From positions 343,501-407,500 of the forward strand of contig NZ_CP083374.1 of NCBI RefSeq assembly GCF_017488845.2: a DNA stretch of 64,000 bases. The letters run 5' to 3'. Source of the DNA: Ensifer canadensis (GTDB lineage: Bacteria > Pseudomonadota > Alphaproteobacteria > Rhizobiales > Rhizobiaceae). This document shows positions 1 through 8,785 of the stretch, piece after piece. Below the pieces are notes generated by a model. It was not told where the DNA came from. It saw only the letters and a list, made by a program, of their open reading frames with translations, and searched no databases. The position numbers and the translations under genes were made by a program. Positions within the stretch are counted from its first letter, which is position 1; each line of letters opens with the position of its first letter.

Positions 1-969
1 ACATCCGAGCAGCTCGCCAGCCACTTCAGGGCCTCTCATTCCGTCACGCCAGGCCGCGCGATCGCCAGTCTTGACGCGCCTGCGCCGGAACGGTTCGGGC
101 CGCCGCGCGCCGTAGCAACCGACAAGCCCTTGGTCTCGTTGGCCTATGCGGGCCCCTCTCAGAGCGCAACGGACAGCGCTGTGTTTTCGGCGTTGCTGAC
201 AGTACCAATGGAGGACGACCTCGCGGCCTCGCCGGACCCGAACGCCGAAGATGAGGCCGTTGCCCTGCCAGACTACGAGGACACGCCGTCTTCGGGACCG
301 CTGCCACAGGTCCGTCCCGGTGGCCGTCAAGTTCAGAAGCCTGTCGTTGAAGCCGAAAAGCCAGAGATCAGGCAGGTCCAAGACGGGACGGCACCGAAAG
401 CCGATGAAATCAAGAGGACCGAAGAACGCGAAACGCCAAGGCAGCAACAGCTTGCCTTTGTGCGGCCGAACAATCCGGCGGACAATCGATCCGGTGGCGG
501 CCTCGGCGCGCTCCGCAACCTATTCGGCGGCGGTGCCCGCGCAGGAAATGGCGTCGCGGTCTACGACATCACCGCCGCGAAGGTCTACATGCCCGACGGC
601 AGCGTGCTCGAGGCCCATTCCGGCATCGGCAAGATGGCCGACAATCCGCGTTACGTGAACGTCAAGATGACCGGACCGACCCCACCGCACACCTACAATC
701 TCAAGATGCGCGAAACGCGCTTCCATGGGGTCGAGGCGGTCCGCATGCTGCCTGTCGACGGAAAGAACAAGCACGGCCGAGACGGTTTCCTGACCCACAG
801 CTACCTGCTGCGCAGCGGCCGGGCGGAATCGCATGGCTGCGTCGCCTTCAAGGACTACAAGCGTTTCCTCACAGCGTTCAAAGAAGGCAAGGTCAGGCAG
901 ATCGTCGTGGTTCCGAGCGGCGGACGCGCGGCCGGCATACAGATGGCATCGAACGGAAAGAAGGGCTGA
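1..969 (+). CDS. DUF2778 (Tlde1/L,D-transpeptidase-like) protein, 5' end outside window
   Basis: The reading frame is open from the first base of the window with no stop, so the gene starts to the left; the TTG at 130 is only the first possible start codon inside the window. The visible part has a long Pro/Glu/Lys-rich linker (about window codons 60-160) and then a compact C-terminal domain. That domain contains THSYLLRSG followed by ESHGCVAF; the His and the SHGC cysteine match the catalytic motif of the DUF2778 family, which is related to L,D-transpeptidases. Members of this family are secreted peptidoglycan-active proteins, some of them type VI effectors. No immunity gene or secretion gene is visible beside it, so an effector role is not supported here. 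Confidence 0.75.
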   Translation, partial: TSEQLASHFRASHSVTPGRAIASLDAPAPERFGPPRAVATDKPLVSLAYAGPSQSATDSAVFSALLTVPMEDDLAASPDPNAEDEAVALPDYEDTPSSGPLPQVRPGGRQVQKPVVEAEKPEIRQVQDGTAPKADEIKRTEERETPRQQQLAFVRPNNPADNRSGGGLGALRNLFGGGARAGNGVAVYDITAAKVYMPDGSVLEAHSGIGKMADNPRYVNVKMTGPTPPHTYNLKMRETRFHGVEAVRMLPVDGKNKHGRDGFLTHSYLLRSGRAESHGCVAFKDYKRFLTAFKEGKVRQIVVVPSGGRAAGIQMASNGKKG

Positions 970-1147
970 CGGACAACATCCCGGCAGTCGCGGTAGTGAT
1001 GTCCGCCAAGGCGTTTCGCCAACGCGACTGAGAAGGACGCGGGTTGGAGTATTCCAGCTACATCATCTCCGCGCGGTTGAGACGTAGACGTTCATGCCGG
1101 CGAGAAATTGCGGACGCGTTCCCGTATCGCTTCCACCTGATCGACAG

Positions 1148-1168
1148 GCCGGATATGGCCGGTCCGGC
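1148..1168 (-). terminator. Possible terminator hairpin after the adenylate cyclase
   Basis: Directly after the cyclase stop codon there is an inverted repeat GCCGGA...TCCGGC with a 9-nt loop. It lacks a clear T-run on the minus strand, so it may be only an mRNA 3'-end hairpin. Confidence 0.3.
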
Positions 1169-1169
1169 A

Positions 1170-3302
1170 TTACAACCTCAACAGCCAGGCCTCTACCTTG
1201 CCCTTGCCCTTGACTTCGATAGGGCCGCGCGGCTCGAAGACGAAGTGGTCTTTGAGCTTTTCGTAGACAGGGCGCGTCACCTGAACCGCGTCGGGCACGC
1301 CGCCTGATTCCATCCTGCTGGCAAGGTTCACCGTATCGCCCCACAGGTCGTAGATGTACTTGCTCTTGCCGATGATGCCGGCCACGACCGGCCCGGTATT
1401 GACGCCAACCCTGAGCTTCATCGAGACGTTGTTTTCCATCGCGTGCTCTCGGGTAATGTGAACCATGCGGATAGCCATGCGCACCATCCGCTCGGAGTGG
1501 TTAGCCACCGGCTCGGGCAAGCCACACACCGCCATATAGGCGTCACCAAGCGTCTTGATCTTCTCGATTCCGAGTTCATTGGCGGCGACATCGAAGCGCG
1601 TGAATAGCCCATTGAGAAACGTGACGACCTCGTGTGGCGGCATCTCCGATGACAGAGCCGTGAAGCCAACCAGATCCGCGAAGGCGACGGTCACCTCGGC
1701 GAAGCCGTCGGCGATCCCAGCCTCGCCACCGCGCAACCGGTTGGCGATCGGAGCCGGCAGCACGTTGAGGAGCAGTTCCTCGTTCTCACGATTCTTGTTC
1801 TCGATCACGACATTTTTTTCGTGCAGCGTCTCGACCATGCCGTTGAAGGCTGAGCAGAGTTGGCCCACCTCGTCGCGCGTGCGAACTGGCACACTGGCTC
1901 CATAGTCGCCGGCCGCGAAGCGCTTTACTCCGGCAGTGAGTTCACGCAGCGGTCCGAGCAGTGCGCGCGAAAGCCATGCGGCCGTCACGGCCACCGCCAA
2001 CAGCGCCAATCCCCCGACGATCAGCAGCTCCTGGCGGAGCTGGGCGATCGGCGCGAAGGCCTCGGCGCTGTCAATTTTAGCGACGAGCGCCCACCTGACG
2101 CCGGGTATCTCGAGCGGGCCCCACGAGGCGAGTGTCGGCACGCCACGGTACCCGATGATCTCGCCGGTGTTTTCGACACCGGCAAGTGCTGCCCGAGATG
2201 CTTCGGTGTCGATGCGCTGATGCATCACCGGCGTCCCGTAACGCTGAATGGCGGCGATCTCCTCGTCCGAGGCACCGACAGACTTGAGTTCGGCGAAGTA
2301 CGCCTCCCGGTTCTCGTAGAATGTCCGCGGTCCAGAGCGCACCAGATAGTCGGGTCCAATTAAATATGCCTCGCCCGTGTCGCCGAACCCTTCCTGTCGC
2401 CACCGGCGACCACCAGTGACGACGTTGTCGATCTCCTCGTTCGACAGTTGCGCCACCAGCACCCCGATGACGACACCCTTATCAATCACCGGTGCTCCCA
2501 TGAAGGCAATTGGCGCTCCACCGGTCGGTGCATATGGAGCGAAATCCTCCAGGCAGATGGCCGATTGTCCGGCGGGCTCTGCGCAGCGCGCGACAGCGGA
2601 TGCGACGTTGGAGCGGCGGTAGGGACCGAATTGCAGGGATGTGGTAAAATCGAGTTCCTTCTGGACTGTGTAGATCAGTCGACCCGATTTGGGATCGGCG
2701 ATCATGAAATCGAAGAAACCGACCATCGAGGCGGCTGCGCGCATCAATGGATGATAGGTGGCATGCAGCCTGGTGTATTCGCTGCCATCACCGGCATCAT
2801 CGAGAAGCTTGCGTCGCTCCGCCGGGTTCGGATTTTCCACGATGTAGTGATACTGCAGATAGTACGGAGCGCCACCAACCGGCAGATAGTCGGACAGCTC
2901 CGGTTGCCTTCCCAGGATACTCGTCATCTGCGGGATGAAGTTCTCAGCGTACCAATCTTGGACCTTCTGCCGAAGGTCAGGCTGTACGCCTGCGCGATCG
3001 AGCTGGTCGACTGCAATCCGGAATTCGCGCGTCGCATCAACCACCATCTTGGAGGCGGCGAGCAGGCGCAGTTCCGCTGCGATGGTGCGAAAATAGGTTT
3101 CGACTTGACGCGTCTTGTTCTGACGGGCGGCCGTGAGTTGGTCGAAAACCGCTTTTTCGATGGCGTCACGGGCACGGAAGTAACCGAGTACACCGGTCAC
3201 CAAGATCGCGGCGGCGCCAAGCAGGACGAGCGTCGTAAACAGCTTTGCGGCCAACCCCCAGCGCGGGGGTCGGGATATTCCGGTCATATCTGGCGAACGC
3301 AT
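1170..3302 (-). CDS. Membrane-bound class III adenylate cyclase with extracytoplasmic sensor and HAMP domain
   Basis: The 710-residue protein has one membrane helix at about residues 17-38, a periplasmic Cache-like sensor region to about 425, a second helix at about 426-448, a HAMP linker to about 500 and a C-terminal cyclase domain from about 530. The cyclase domain keeps the metal aspartates (FADLVGF and GDAYMAV), the adenine-specifying Lys and Asp (KIKTLGD, YDLWGDTVN) and the Asn/Arg pair in NLASRME. These residues predict ATP rather than GTP as substrate. Rhizobial genomes carry many such cyclases, each coupling an external signal to cAMP. It stands alone, transcribed leftward; the ligand cannot be read from the sequence. 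An ATG at codon 6 is an alternative start. Confidence 0.93.
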   Translation of the reverse strand: MRSPDMTGISRPPRWGLAAKLFTTLVLLGAAAILVTGVLGYFRARDAIEKAVFDQLTAARQNKTRQVETYFRTIAAELRLLAASKMVVDATREFRIAVDQLDRAGVQPDLRQKVQDWYAENFIPQMTSILGRQPELSDYLPVGGAPYYLQYHYIVENPNPAERRKLLDDAGDGSEYTRLHATYHPLMRAAASMVGFFDFMIADPKSGRLIYTVQKELDFTTSLQFGPYRRSNVASAVARCAEPAGQSAICLEDFAPYAPTGGAPIAFMGAPVIDKGVVIGVLVAQLSNEEIDNVVTGGRRWRQEGFGDTGEAYLIGPDYLVRSGPRTFYENREAYFAELKSVGASDEEIAAIQRYGTPVMHQRIDTEASRAALAGVENTGEIIGYRGVPTLASWGPLEIPGVRWALVAKIDSAEAFAPIAQLRQELLIVGGLALLAVAVTAAWLSRALLGPLRELTAGVKRFAAGDYGASVPVRTRDEVGQLCSAFNGMVETLHEKNVVIENKNRENEELLLNVLPAPIANRLRGGEAGIADGFAEVTVAFADLVGFTALSSEMPPHEVVTFLNGLFTRFDVAANELGIEKIKTLGDAYMAVCGLPEPVANHSERMVRMAIRMVHITREHAMENNVSMKLRVGVNTGPVVAGIIGKSKYIYDLWGDTVNLASRMESGGVPDAVQVTRPVYEKLKDHFVFEPRGPIEVKGKGKVEAWLLRL

Positions 3303-3469
3303 GAATCAACTCCCACCAATAACGCGAAGTGCCGGGCAAATACCGTCAATGGTGATGATCCGAACGTCGCACCTCTGCTACAGCAGACTGTTCAATGTGG
3401 AACGGTCATCTGCTGCCTGTTGGGCAGTGCCAACCTCGGCGTATAGCAGATGCCATCTTATGCCAGAAA

Positions 3470-3778
3470 TCACTCGACGGCCAACGCTCGTATTCGATTT
3501 AAGGATGAAAGCATGCAGCAATTCAAAGTGCTACAGCGACCTTTGCGCGTCTTATAAGACGCGCGGCGCTGTAGCGAGAAGGTGTCGTCGCAGCTGTAAG
3601 TGACGTTCGTCGAAAGATCGTACTCCTCGAACTTCTCGGAGCGCTCCGTGTAAGACAGGTTCTGGCGCGAGAACGAGATGATTTTCTCACCCTTCAGATC
3701 CTCTGATGCCGATCTCGCCTCGGGTGAAGCAATGCGCTCTTTTTCTCCACTGCCACCCCCAAACTGCACGCTCGACAT
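3470..3778 (-). CDS. Doubtful short ORF running into the palindromic repeat
   Basis: An ATG at 3778 preceded by AGGA opens a 102-residue frame just after the kduD stop. The first 65 or so residues (starting MSSVQFGGGSGEKE) look like ordinary soluble protein, rich in Ser, Glu and Lys, but match no family I recognise. The last third is encoded by the dispersed repeat at 3493-3574 and is therefore not a natural C-terminus. It may be a remnant of a longer gene cut off by the repeat, or noise. Position 29 bp behind kduD would allow cotranscription. Confidence 0.22.
   Translation of the reverse strand: MSSVQFGGGSGEKERIASPEARSASEDLKGEKIISFSRQNLSYTERSEKFEEYDLSTNVTYSCDDTFSLQRRASYKTRKGRCSTLNCCMLSSLNRIRALAVE
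3493..3574 (+). repeat. Dispersed palindromic intergenic repeat, copy 1
   Basis: The element begins TTCGATTTAA, then carries CATGCAGCAATTCAAAGTG, then the outer arms CTACAGCG and CGCTGTAG around a perfect 20-bp palindrome (3545-3564, centre TTATAA). A second copy with the same parts lies inverted at 60904-60979. The transcript of either strand would fold into a strong hairpin, which may act as a terminator for kduD or as a mobile palindromic unit. Confidence 0.8.
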
Positions 3779-3806
3779 AGCGACTGTCCTAACGATCGAA
3801 GTGCCA

Positions 3807-4571
3807 TCACCGCGCGAGCCATCCTCCATCCACCGGAATGATAGCTCCAGTCACATAGGATGCATGCGGACTTGCCAGAAACAGGACCGCGGTCGCCAGA
3901 TCTTCAGGAACGCCCCATCGCCCGACGGGAATACGTTCGAGGATTTGCCTCTGTCGCTCCGGATCCGCTCGCAGGGCCGCGGTGTTGTCAGTTTCCATAT
4001 AGCCGGGCGCGATTGCGTTGACGGTGACACCGGATGCAGCCAACTCGTTTGCCATCAGCTTCGTCAGCCCCGCCACCGCATGCTTGGAGGCGGTATAGGC
4101 CGGAACCCGGATGCCCCCCTGGAAGGAGAGCAGCGATGCGATGTTGATAATGCGACCGAAGCGGCGTGAAACCATGCCGCGCGCAATGGCCTGGCTCAGG
4201 AAGAACAGGCTCTTTTCGTTGACGTTCGTCACCACGTCCCAATCAGCCTCGGAGTAGTCGAGCAGATCGGCACGCCTGATCGTTCCGGCATTGTTGACCA
4301 GGATATCGATGGGCCCGGCTTGCTCTTCGATCTCGCCGACGAGAGAGCGAAAATCGTTGGGTTGCGAAAGATCCGCCTGGATGCCGAGGAATCGGCGTCC
4401 GGCAGCTTCGATCAGCTGGCCTGTTTCCGGCATCGGCGTCGAGCCGAGGCCGACGATGTCGGCCCCGGCTTTCGCGAGCGCCAAAGCCATCGCCTGTCCC
4501 AGCCCTCCCCGGGCGCCTGTGACCAGCGCCCACTTGCCGGAAAGACTGAACAGATCCCCAATCTCGGTCAT
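3807..4571 (-). CDS. kduD: 2-dehydro-3-deoxy-D-gluconate 5-dehydrogenase (KduD), short-chain dehydrogenase
   Basis: This 254-residue classical SDR should reduce 2,5-diketo-3-deoxygluconate (DK-II) to 2-keto-3-deoxygluconate with NAD(P)H in the cytoplasm. It has the cofactor motif TGARGGLG at 18-25, NNAG at 93-96 and the catalytic Tyr159-x3-Lys163 (YTASK). The N-terminal FSLSGKWALVTG and the ending VDGGWLAR are typical of KduD. Its ATG overlaps the kduI stop by four bases (ATGA), so the two are translationally coupled. Next-best reading is another SDR of the gluconate dehydrogenase group, but the kduI partner and the GH88 hydrolase in the locus make KduD the strong choice. Confidence 0.9.
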   Translation of the reverse strand: MTEIGDLFSLSGKWALVTGARGGLGQAMALALAKAGADIVGLGSTPMPETGQLIEAAGRRFLGIQADLSQPNDFRSLVGEIEEQAGPIDILVNNAGTIRRADLLDYSEADWDVVTNVNEKSLFFLSQAIARGMVSRRFGRIINIASLLSFQGGIRVPAYTASKHAVAGLTKLMANELAASGVTVNAIAPGYMETDNTAALRADPERQRQILERIPVGRWGVPEDLATAVLFLASPHASYVTGAIIPVDGGWLAR

Positions 4572-5407
4572 CGCAGGGTCTCCATTGCCACAAAATCCAT
4601 GTCGGCGAAGGACTGGTTATCGCCTGCCATTGCCCACACGAAGGCATAGGAGCCCGTGCCGCTGCCACTGTGGATCGACCACGGGGGCGAAATGACCGCC
4701 TGCTCGTTGCGAACGATCAGGTGACGCGTCGCCTCGGGCCGCCCCATGAGATGGACGACCATACGATCTTCCGGCATGTCGAAATAGAGGTAGGCTTCCA
4801 TGCGCCGATCGTGAAGGTGCGCAGGCATGGTGTTCCAGACGCTTCCCGGCTCGAACCGCGTGATGCCGAGCATGAGCTGGCAGGTCGGCAACAGGCCATC
4901 ATGGACATATTTGTAGATGGTGCGCTTGTTGGCGGCCTCGCTCGTCCCGAGCGCCTGGGGAGACGCTTCATCCTGGGTGATCTTATGGGTGGGGTGGCTG
5001 GCATGCGCGGGCGCCGAGACGCCATAGAGTTTTGGAGGCGATGCCTCGTCCACGGCGGCAAAGGACACGCCTTTCGCACCCTTGCCGATGTAGAGCGCCT
5101 CAAAAGGCGCAATGACATGATCCACGGCATCGACGGATATTCTCGCCGCGCCGCCGCCAAGGTTAACGACGGCCAGTTCCCGCCGCTCGAGAAAATCGGC
5201 AACGCCAGCGGATTTCGCGAGCTCGGCGCTGAAGGCGAGCGGTGCAGCTTCCGGCCGGATGCCGAGCAGAACCAGGCGGTCATAGTGGCTGTAGGCGGCG
5301 CGTATTTCGCCGGCTGCGAAGAGATCCTCGACGAGGAAATGGCGGCGCAGCCCCTCGGTGTCGAGCGTCTCGGCCTGTTCGAAATGTATAGCTTGGCGAA
5401 TATCCAT
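4568..5407 (-). CDS. kduI: 5-dehydro-4-deoxy-D-glucuronate isomerase (KduI)
   Basis: KduI isomerises 4-deoxy-L-threo-5-hexosulose-uronate, the product of unsaturated uronate release, to 2,5-diketo-3-deoxygluconate for KduD. The protein is a cupin-fold zinc enzyme; the metal-site segment PAHLHDRRMEAYLYF is present and a further His lies in PWSIHSG. I place the start at 5407 (MDIRQAIHFEQ), which gives 279 residues, the family length, and has GAGGA ten bases upstream; a start at 5461 would add 18 foreign residues and overlap the upstream gene. It follows the DUF2264 gene in the same leftward operon. Confidence 0.93.
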   Translation of the reverse strand: MDIRQAIHFEQAETLDTEGLRRHFLVEDLFAAGEIRAAYSHYDRLVLLGIRPEAAPLAFSAELAKSAGVADFLERRELAVVNLGGGAARISVDAVDHVIAPFEALYIGKGAKGVSFAAVDEASPPKLYGVSAPAHASHPTHKITQDEASPQALGTSEAANKRTIYKYVHDGLLPTCQLMLGITRFEPGSVWNTMPAHLHDRRMEAYLYFDMPEDRMVVHLMGRPEATRHLIVRNEQAVISPPWSIHSGSGTGSYAFVWAMAGDNQSFADMDFVAMETLR

Positions 5408-5453
5408 CAGTTCTTGTCCTCGACTTGCAAAATAGGCCGGCGTCAACAGCCGG

Positions 5454-7328
5454 TCAGGCACTCGTATTTCTGCTCATAAGGGTGACCGGCCGGCCGTTTG
5501 CCTTGATCAGGGCTTCAAGCGCTGGCAGGTCGGGGGCCGGCGGCAAGCGCGTCAGCGTGCTGCGCCCGGCGGCCGGATCGGCGCTCGCCAGGACGGCTGC
5601 AAAAAGTGTGCTCGTTCCCCGGGGAATCTCTGCCGTCAACTGCGGCACCAGCGTCCTTCCGGCAATCAGGTTGGTGTTCGGCTGGGCGATATGCGCTTTG
5701 CCGGCACGGATGACCGACGAGCCGAGATCGACGATCGCCGACAGGTCGTGCGGAGTTGCAACAACAGCGTTGCCAGCTTCACCTTCCAGTGCATCGGCAA
5801 GCCGATCGCTTCGGGCGATCGCAAAGCCGCCTTCCTTGGTTAGGACCGCTCGCTCGGCCCAGACGCGATGGGTGCGGACATGGAAATCGCCATGACAGTA
5901 GAGCCAGGTTTCGACCAGGATGTCGCCATTGGGCCGCCAGCGCGCGTAGAGGACGTCATCGGCGATCAGCACTTGCTCGTTGGCCTGGCGGACATGGAAC
6001 TGGAGACCGTCGCTGCTGAATCCGATCATGCCGTCCAGGACAGCGTCGGCGAAACGGTTGGGGTCACTTTCCACGCTGAAACCGTAGCGGGCGGAATAGA
6101 CGAACTTGCTGTATTTCTCGGCACCGAACCGTGCCCAGGTGTTTTGCGGACCCGTTTGCTGGCCACCGCAAAGCGCGATGGCATCACCAGGAGGGTTCCT
6201 GATGATCATGCCCGTGTGCACGTGCACGGCGACGTCGGCGCGCGGTGGGCAATCCGCCTCTTCAGCGCTCCAGAAGGGGTGTTGCTCCGGTAAGGCCAGC
6301 GGCAGAAACGCCTTCAAGGCCCAATAGGGCGACTGCGGTGAGTTGTAGGTCTCGCACATCAGAAGGTTCGGGTAAGCGTAACCAACCGGCAGGATGCCGT
6401 CTCTCGACGCCATCGGCTGCTTGGCCCACCAGCGCAGATTGCGCAGATAGAAGCCCTTCAGTTGCCCCCACGGCAGCGCCTCCTCGCCGGCGAATGCCAG
6501 AGCGCCGAAGAAACCGGCGATGGCAAAGCGATAGGTCATCGACCGGCCAAACGCCAATGCGGCGCCATCATCGGCAAACCAACGCGTCATATCGCCGGCG
6601 GCGAGACGCGCACGCTCGCGATAGGGCTGCGTGTAGGCGCGGCCGTCGAGCACGGCAAGAATGAGCCCGTAGAAATGAAAGGCGAAGGGAATGTAGTGGT
6701 CGGCGCGGCGCGCGTCACCGTCGCTGTACCAGCCATCACCGAAATAGAAGGTCTCGATTTCGTCGATATAGGCCTGGTCCAAACCCTGATCGTGATCGGC
6801 GCCGACGGAATCCAGCCCCAGGCTGATGAGCAGCCGGAAGAACTTCCAGTTGTTCTCAGAAAACCGGCAGGCATGCCCTGACTTGAGATAGGCGACGACG
6901 TTCTCGCGCTCATCTGGCTCAAGAGGAGCCCAGAGTTTGTCCGGCACGAGACGCAACGCAAAGCCGATTGCCGCGAGCTCGACGAGGCGCTGGTTGCGAT
7001 CCGTCGGCTGCCCCCAATATTCCGGATGGTGCGGATCCGTGCCACACGCAAGACCGCGTGCGATCGGCTTCCAGTCGATCCAGTCGGCACCGCCGACCTG
7101 CGCCGGCACCAGCCCCCACAACAACCGCGAGAAGCCCTCGAGATCGGCTGCCGCCTGATCGAAATGCGCAGCGGTCGCGTCGAACCGCAACCGCGCGCCA
7201 CCGGCCGACCGGTAGGATTCGGCCGGGTCGCAGAGCGATTTCAGCGCGCGCTCGACATCGGCCCGCGTGCGCAGTTCATTGCCCGACCACGGATGGAACA
7301 GGCTGTCGGGGTATATGCCATCTGTCAT
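5454..7328 (-). CDS. DUF2264-domain protein, putative carbohydrate-active enzyme
   Basis: This 624-residue protein matches the DUF2264 family in length and in conserved segments such as PIARGLACGTDPHHPEYWG and the tryptophan-rich stretch NNWKFF. The N-terminal 350 residues are helical and aromatic-rich, as in alpha/alpha-toroid hydrolases and lyases; the C-terminal part looks beta-rich. No signal peptide is visible, so it should act in the cytoplasm on imported oligosaccharide. It lies between the solute-binding genes and kduI, which suggests that it trims the imported substrate or produces the unsaturated uronate. The exact reaction is not established, and the catalytic residues cannot be assigned by eye. 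Confidence 0.82.
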   Translation of the reverse strand: MTDGIYPDSLFHPWSGNELRTRADVERALKSLCDPAESYRSAGGARLRFDATAAHFDQAAADLEGFSRLLWGLVPAQVGGADWIDWKPIARGLACGTDPHHPEYWGQPTDRNQRLVELAAIGFALRLVPDKLWAPLEPDERENVVAYLKSGHACRFSENNWKFFRLLISLGLDSVGADHDQGLDQAYIDEIETFYFGDGWYSDGDARRADHYIPFAFHFYGLILAVLDGRAYTQPYRERARLAAGDMTRWFADDGAALAFGRSMTYRFAIAGFFGALAFAGEEALPWGQLKGFYLRNLRWWAKQPMASRDGILPVGYAYPNLLMCETYNSPQSPYWALKAFLPLALPEQHPFWSAEEADCPPRADVAVHVHTGMIIRNPPGDAIALCGGQQTGPQNTWARFGAEKYSKFVYSARYGFSVESDPNRFADAVLDGMIGFSSDGLQFHVRQANEQVLIADDVLYARWRPNGDILVETWLYCHGDFHVRTHRVWAERAVLTKEGGFAIARSDRLADALEGEAGNAVVATPHDLSAIVDLGSSVIRAGKAHIAQPNTNLIAGRTLVPQLTAEIPRGTSTLFAAVLASADPAAGRSTLTRLPPAPDLPALEALIKANGRPVTLMSRNTSA

Positions 7329-7387
7329 TGGCCATTCCTGTCTTGGGAGGCTTATGGTGCAGGGCCCAGGGCGAGCCGTTGGAAACG

Positions 7388-8674
7388 TCAGCTCCTGAGG
7401 ATGCGGTTTGCCTGCGCGACCAGCTCCTCGCCGGCTGCAGCGACCGTCAGCTGGCCGAAGGCAACCTGGTCGGCGATCGGTCGGAACACGCGTTCCTCCA
7501 GCTCGGAGGCCCCGATCGGAACCTGGGGCGGAAAGGCGCCCACCCGTCCCGCTATCGAGGAAATGTAGTCCACCGATCGTTTCGAGACATCGTCGACAAG
7601 AGGCGTCACTGCCTCCCTGACATCAAGGTTGATCGGCACGCCGCGTTCCACGCCGAGAATTTTGCCGGCCGCGAGGTCGTTGATGAAGAAATCGAGGAAC
7701 CGGGCTGCAAGCTCCGGCTGCCTCGAGGTGCTGGCAATCCCGAAATGCAGGCTCGCCTTGTAGAACAGGCCGGAAGGTCCCGCCGCGTCGGCGATCGGTA
7801 GCGAGGTGATCCCCAGCCTGTTCTTAGCGAGCGCCTGATAGCCGAGCAACTGGTTGGAAAAGGCGATCGCCATCACCGCGTGACCGGTTGAAAGCGGATT
7901 GGAATCGATCTGAAGCTTGTCCATTGCCTGGACCTCGGCCGACACGCAGCCGCCGTTCTTCGCCAGACTTTCCCAATAGCCGTACCAGTCGCTGGCATCG
8001 GTGGCATCGAAGCCGATCCGGCCATCTTCGCCGTACAGTCGCTTGCCGCGCTGAACGAGAAACGCCTCAAAGGCATAGCTGTAGCGCGCGCCGTTGCCGA
8101 CCGCCCAGACATTCTTCCGGCCGATCGCCTTGGTGATGTCGATGCAGAGCCTGGCAAAATCGTCCCAGGTCGTCGTCGGTCCGGGCGGCGCAATGGCGGC
8201 CTCGTCGAAGGCGACACTGTCGTAAAGCAGAGCAAACGCATTCAACGACAGGGGCATGCCGACGACCTTGCCGTCGACCGCCCCGAGATCGAGGACGCCG
8301 GGCATCAACTTGTCGGTACGGATTACGCTTCCCAGGTAATCGCCGAGCGGAAGCAGGGTGTTGCGGCGGGCGTAGTCGGCAAAGCGGCTTGGCGCGAGCT
8401 GGAAAATATCGGGCGCATTGCCACCGGCCAGCATCGTCGCCAGCTTCGACCAATAGTCGTTGCCGCCAACCTCGCCATTGATCTTCACGCCGGGATTTGC
8501 GGCCTCGAACAACCTGGCAACACCAAGCGTGCGCTCGGCGCGTGCGGGAGAACCGAACCAGAAGAGGCGCATCGTTGCGCTATCCGCCAGTGCCGAGCGC
8601 AACGGCGATTGCAAAAACGTTGCCGCGCCCCCGAACAACAACCCCAATTGCAAAAATTCGCGTCTGCCAAGCAT
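7388..8674 (-). CDS. Extracellular solute-binding protein, family 1 (tandem copy B)
   Basis: The 428-residue protein starts at 8674 (MLGRREFLQLGLLFGG), with GGAGAGG just upstream; this removes a 19-residue arginine-rich extension. Its N-terminus has RREFLQ and a hydrophobic core as in Tat signal peptides, followed by an ALA-type cleavage site, so it should be periplasmic. The rest is a family 1 sugar-binding protein (VARLFEAANPGVKI, then NAPDIFQL and later ERGVPIN). It is the second of two near-identical neighbours and serves the permease/ATPase set upstream, probably binding uronate-containing oligosaccharides. That substrate is inferred from neighbours only. Confidence 0.9.
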   Translation of the reverse strand: MLGRREFLQLGLLFGGAATFLQSPLRSALADSATMRLFWFGSPARAERTLGVARLFEAANPGVKINGEVGGNDYWSKLATMLAGGNAPDIFQLAPSRFADYARRNTLLPLGDYLGSVIRTDKLMPGVLDLGAVDGKVVGMPLSLNAFALLYDSVAFDEAAIAPPGPTTTWDDFARLCIDITKAIGRKNVWAVGNGARYSYAFEAFLVQRGKRLYGEDGRIGFDATDASDWYGYWESLAKNGGCVSAEVQAMDKLQIDSNPLSTGHAVMAIAFSNQLLGYQALAKNRLGITSLPIADAAGPSGLFYKASLHFGIASTSRQPELAARFLDFFINDLAAGKILGVERGVPINLDVREAVTPLVDDVSKRSVDYISSIAGRVGAFPPQVPIGASELEERVFRPIADQVAFGQLTVAAAGEELVAQANRILRS

Positions 8675-8785
8675 GGTCCTCTCCCGAAAGCTTCGATTTC
8701 TGTGCGCCGCCGACCTCCTTCGGCGGCGCACTTGGGCGCATAGGCGATTTCGACAAGCGAAGCGGCCACTATCGTCGCGAGACGA

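Larger units (their letters stand above)
3303..3806. other. Gene-poor gap containing a palindromic repeat
   Basis: This 500-bp stretch separates kduD from the cyclase promoter. It holds the palindromic repeat at 3493-3574 and a doubtful short minus-strand reading frame. Nothing else is recognisable. Confidence 0.6.

Noticed and set aside
130..969. DUF2778 protein as a type VI effector
   Set aside because: No secretion or immunity gene is visible in the window, and most family members in rhizobia are not shown to be effectors.
3418..3433. GTTGG-N6-CCAAC inverted repeat upstream of the cyclase
   Set aside because: Arms of 5 bp are too short to call without a second copy or a nearby regulator.
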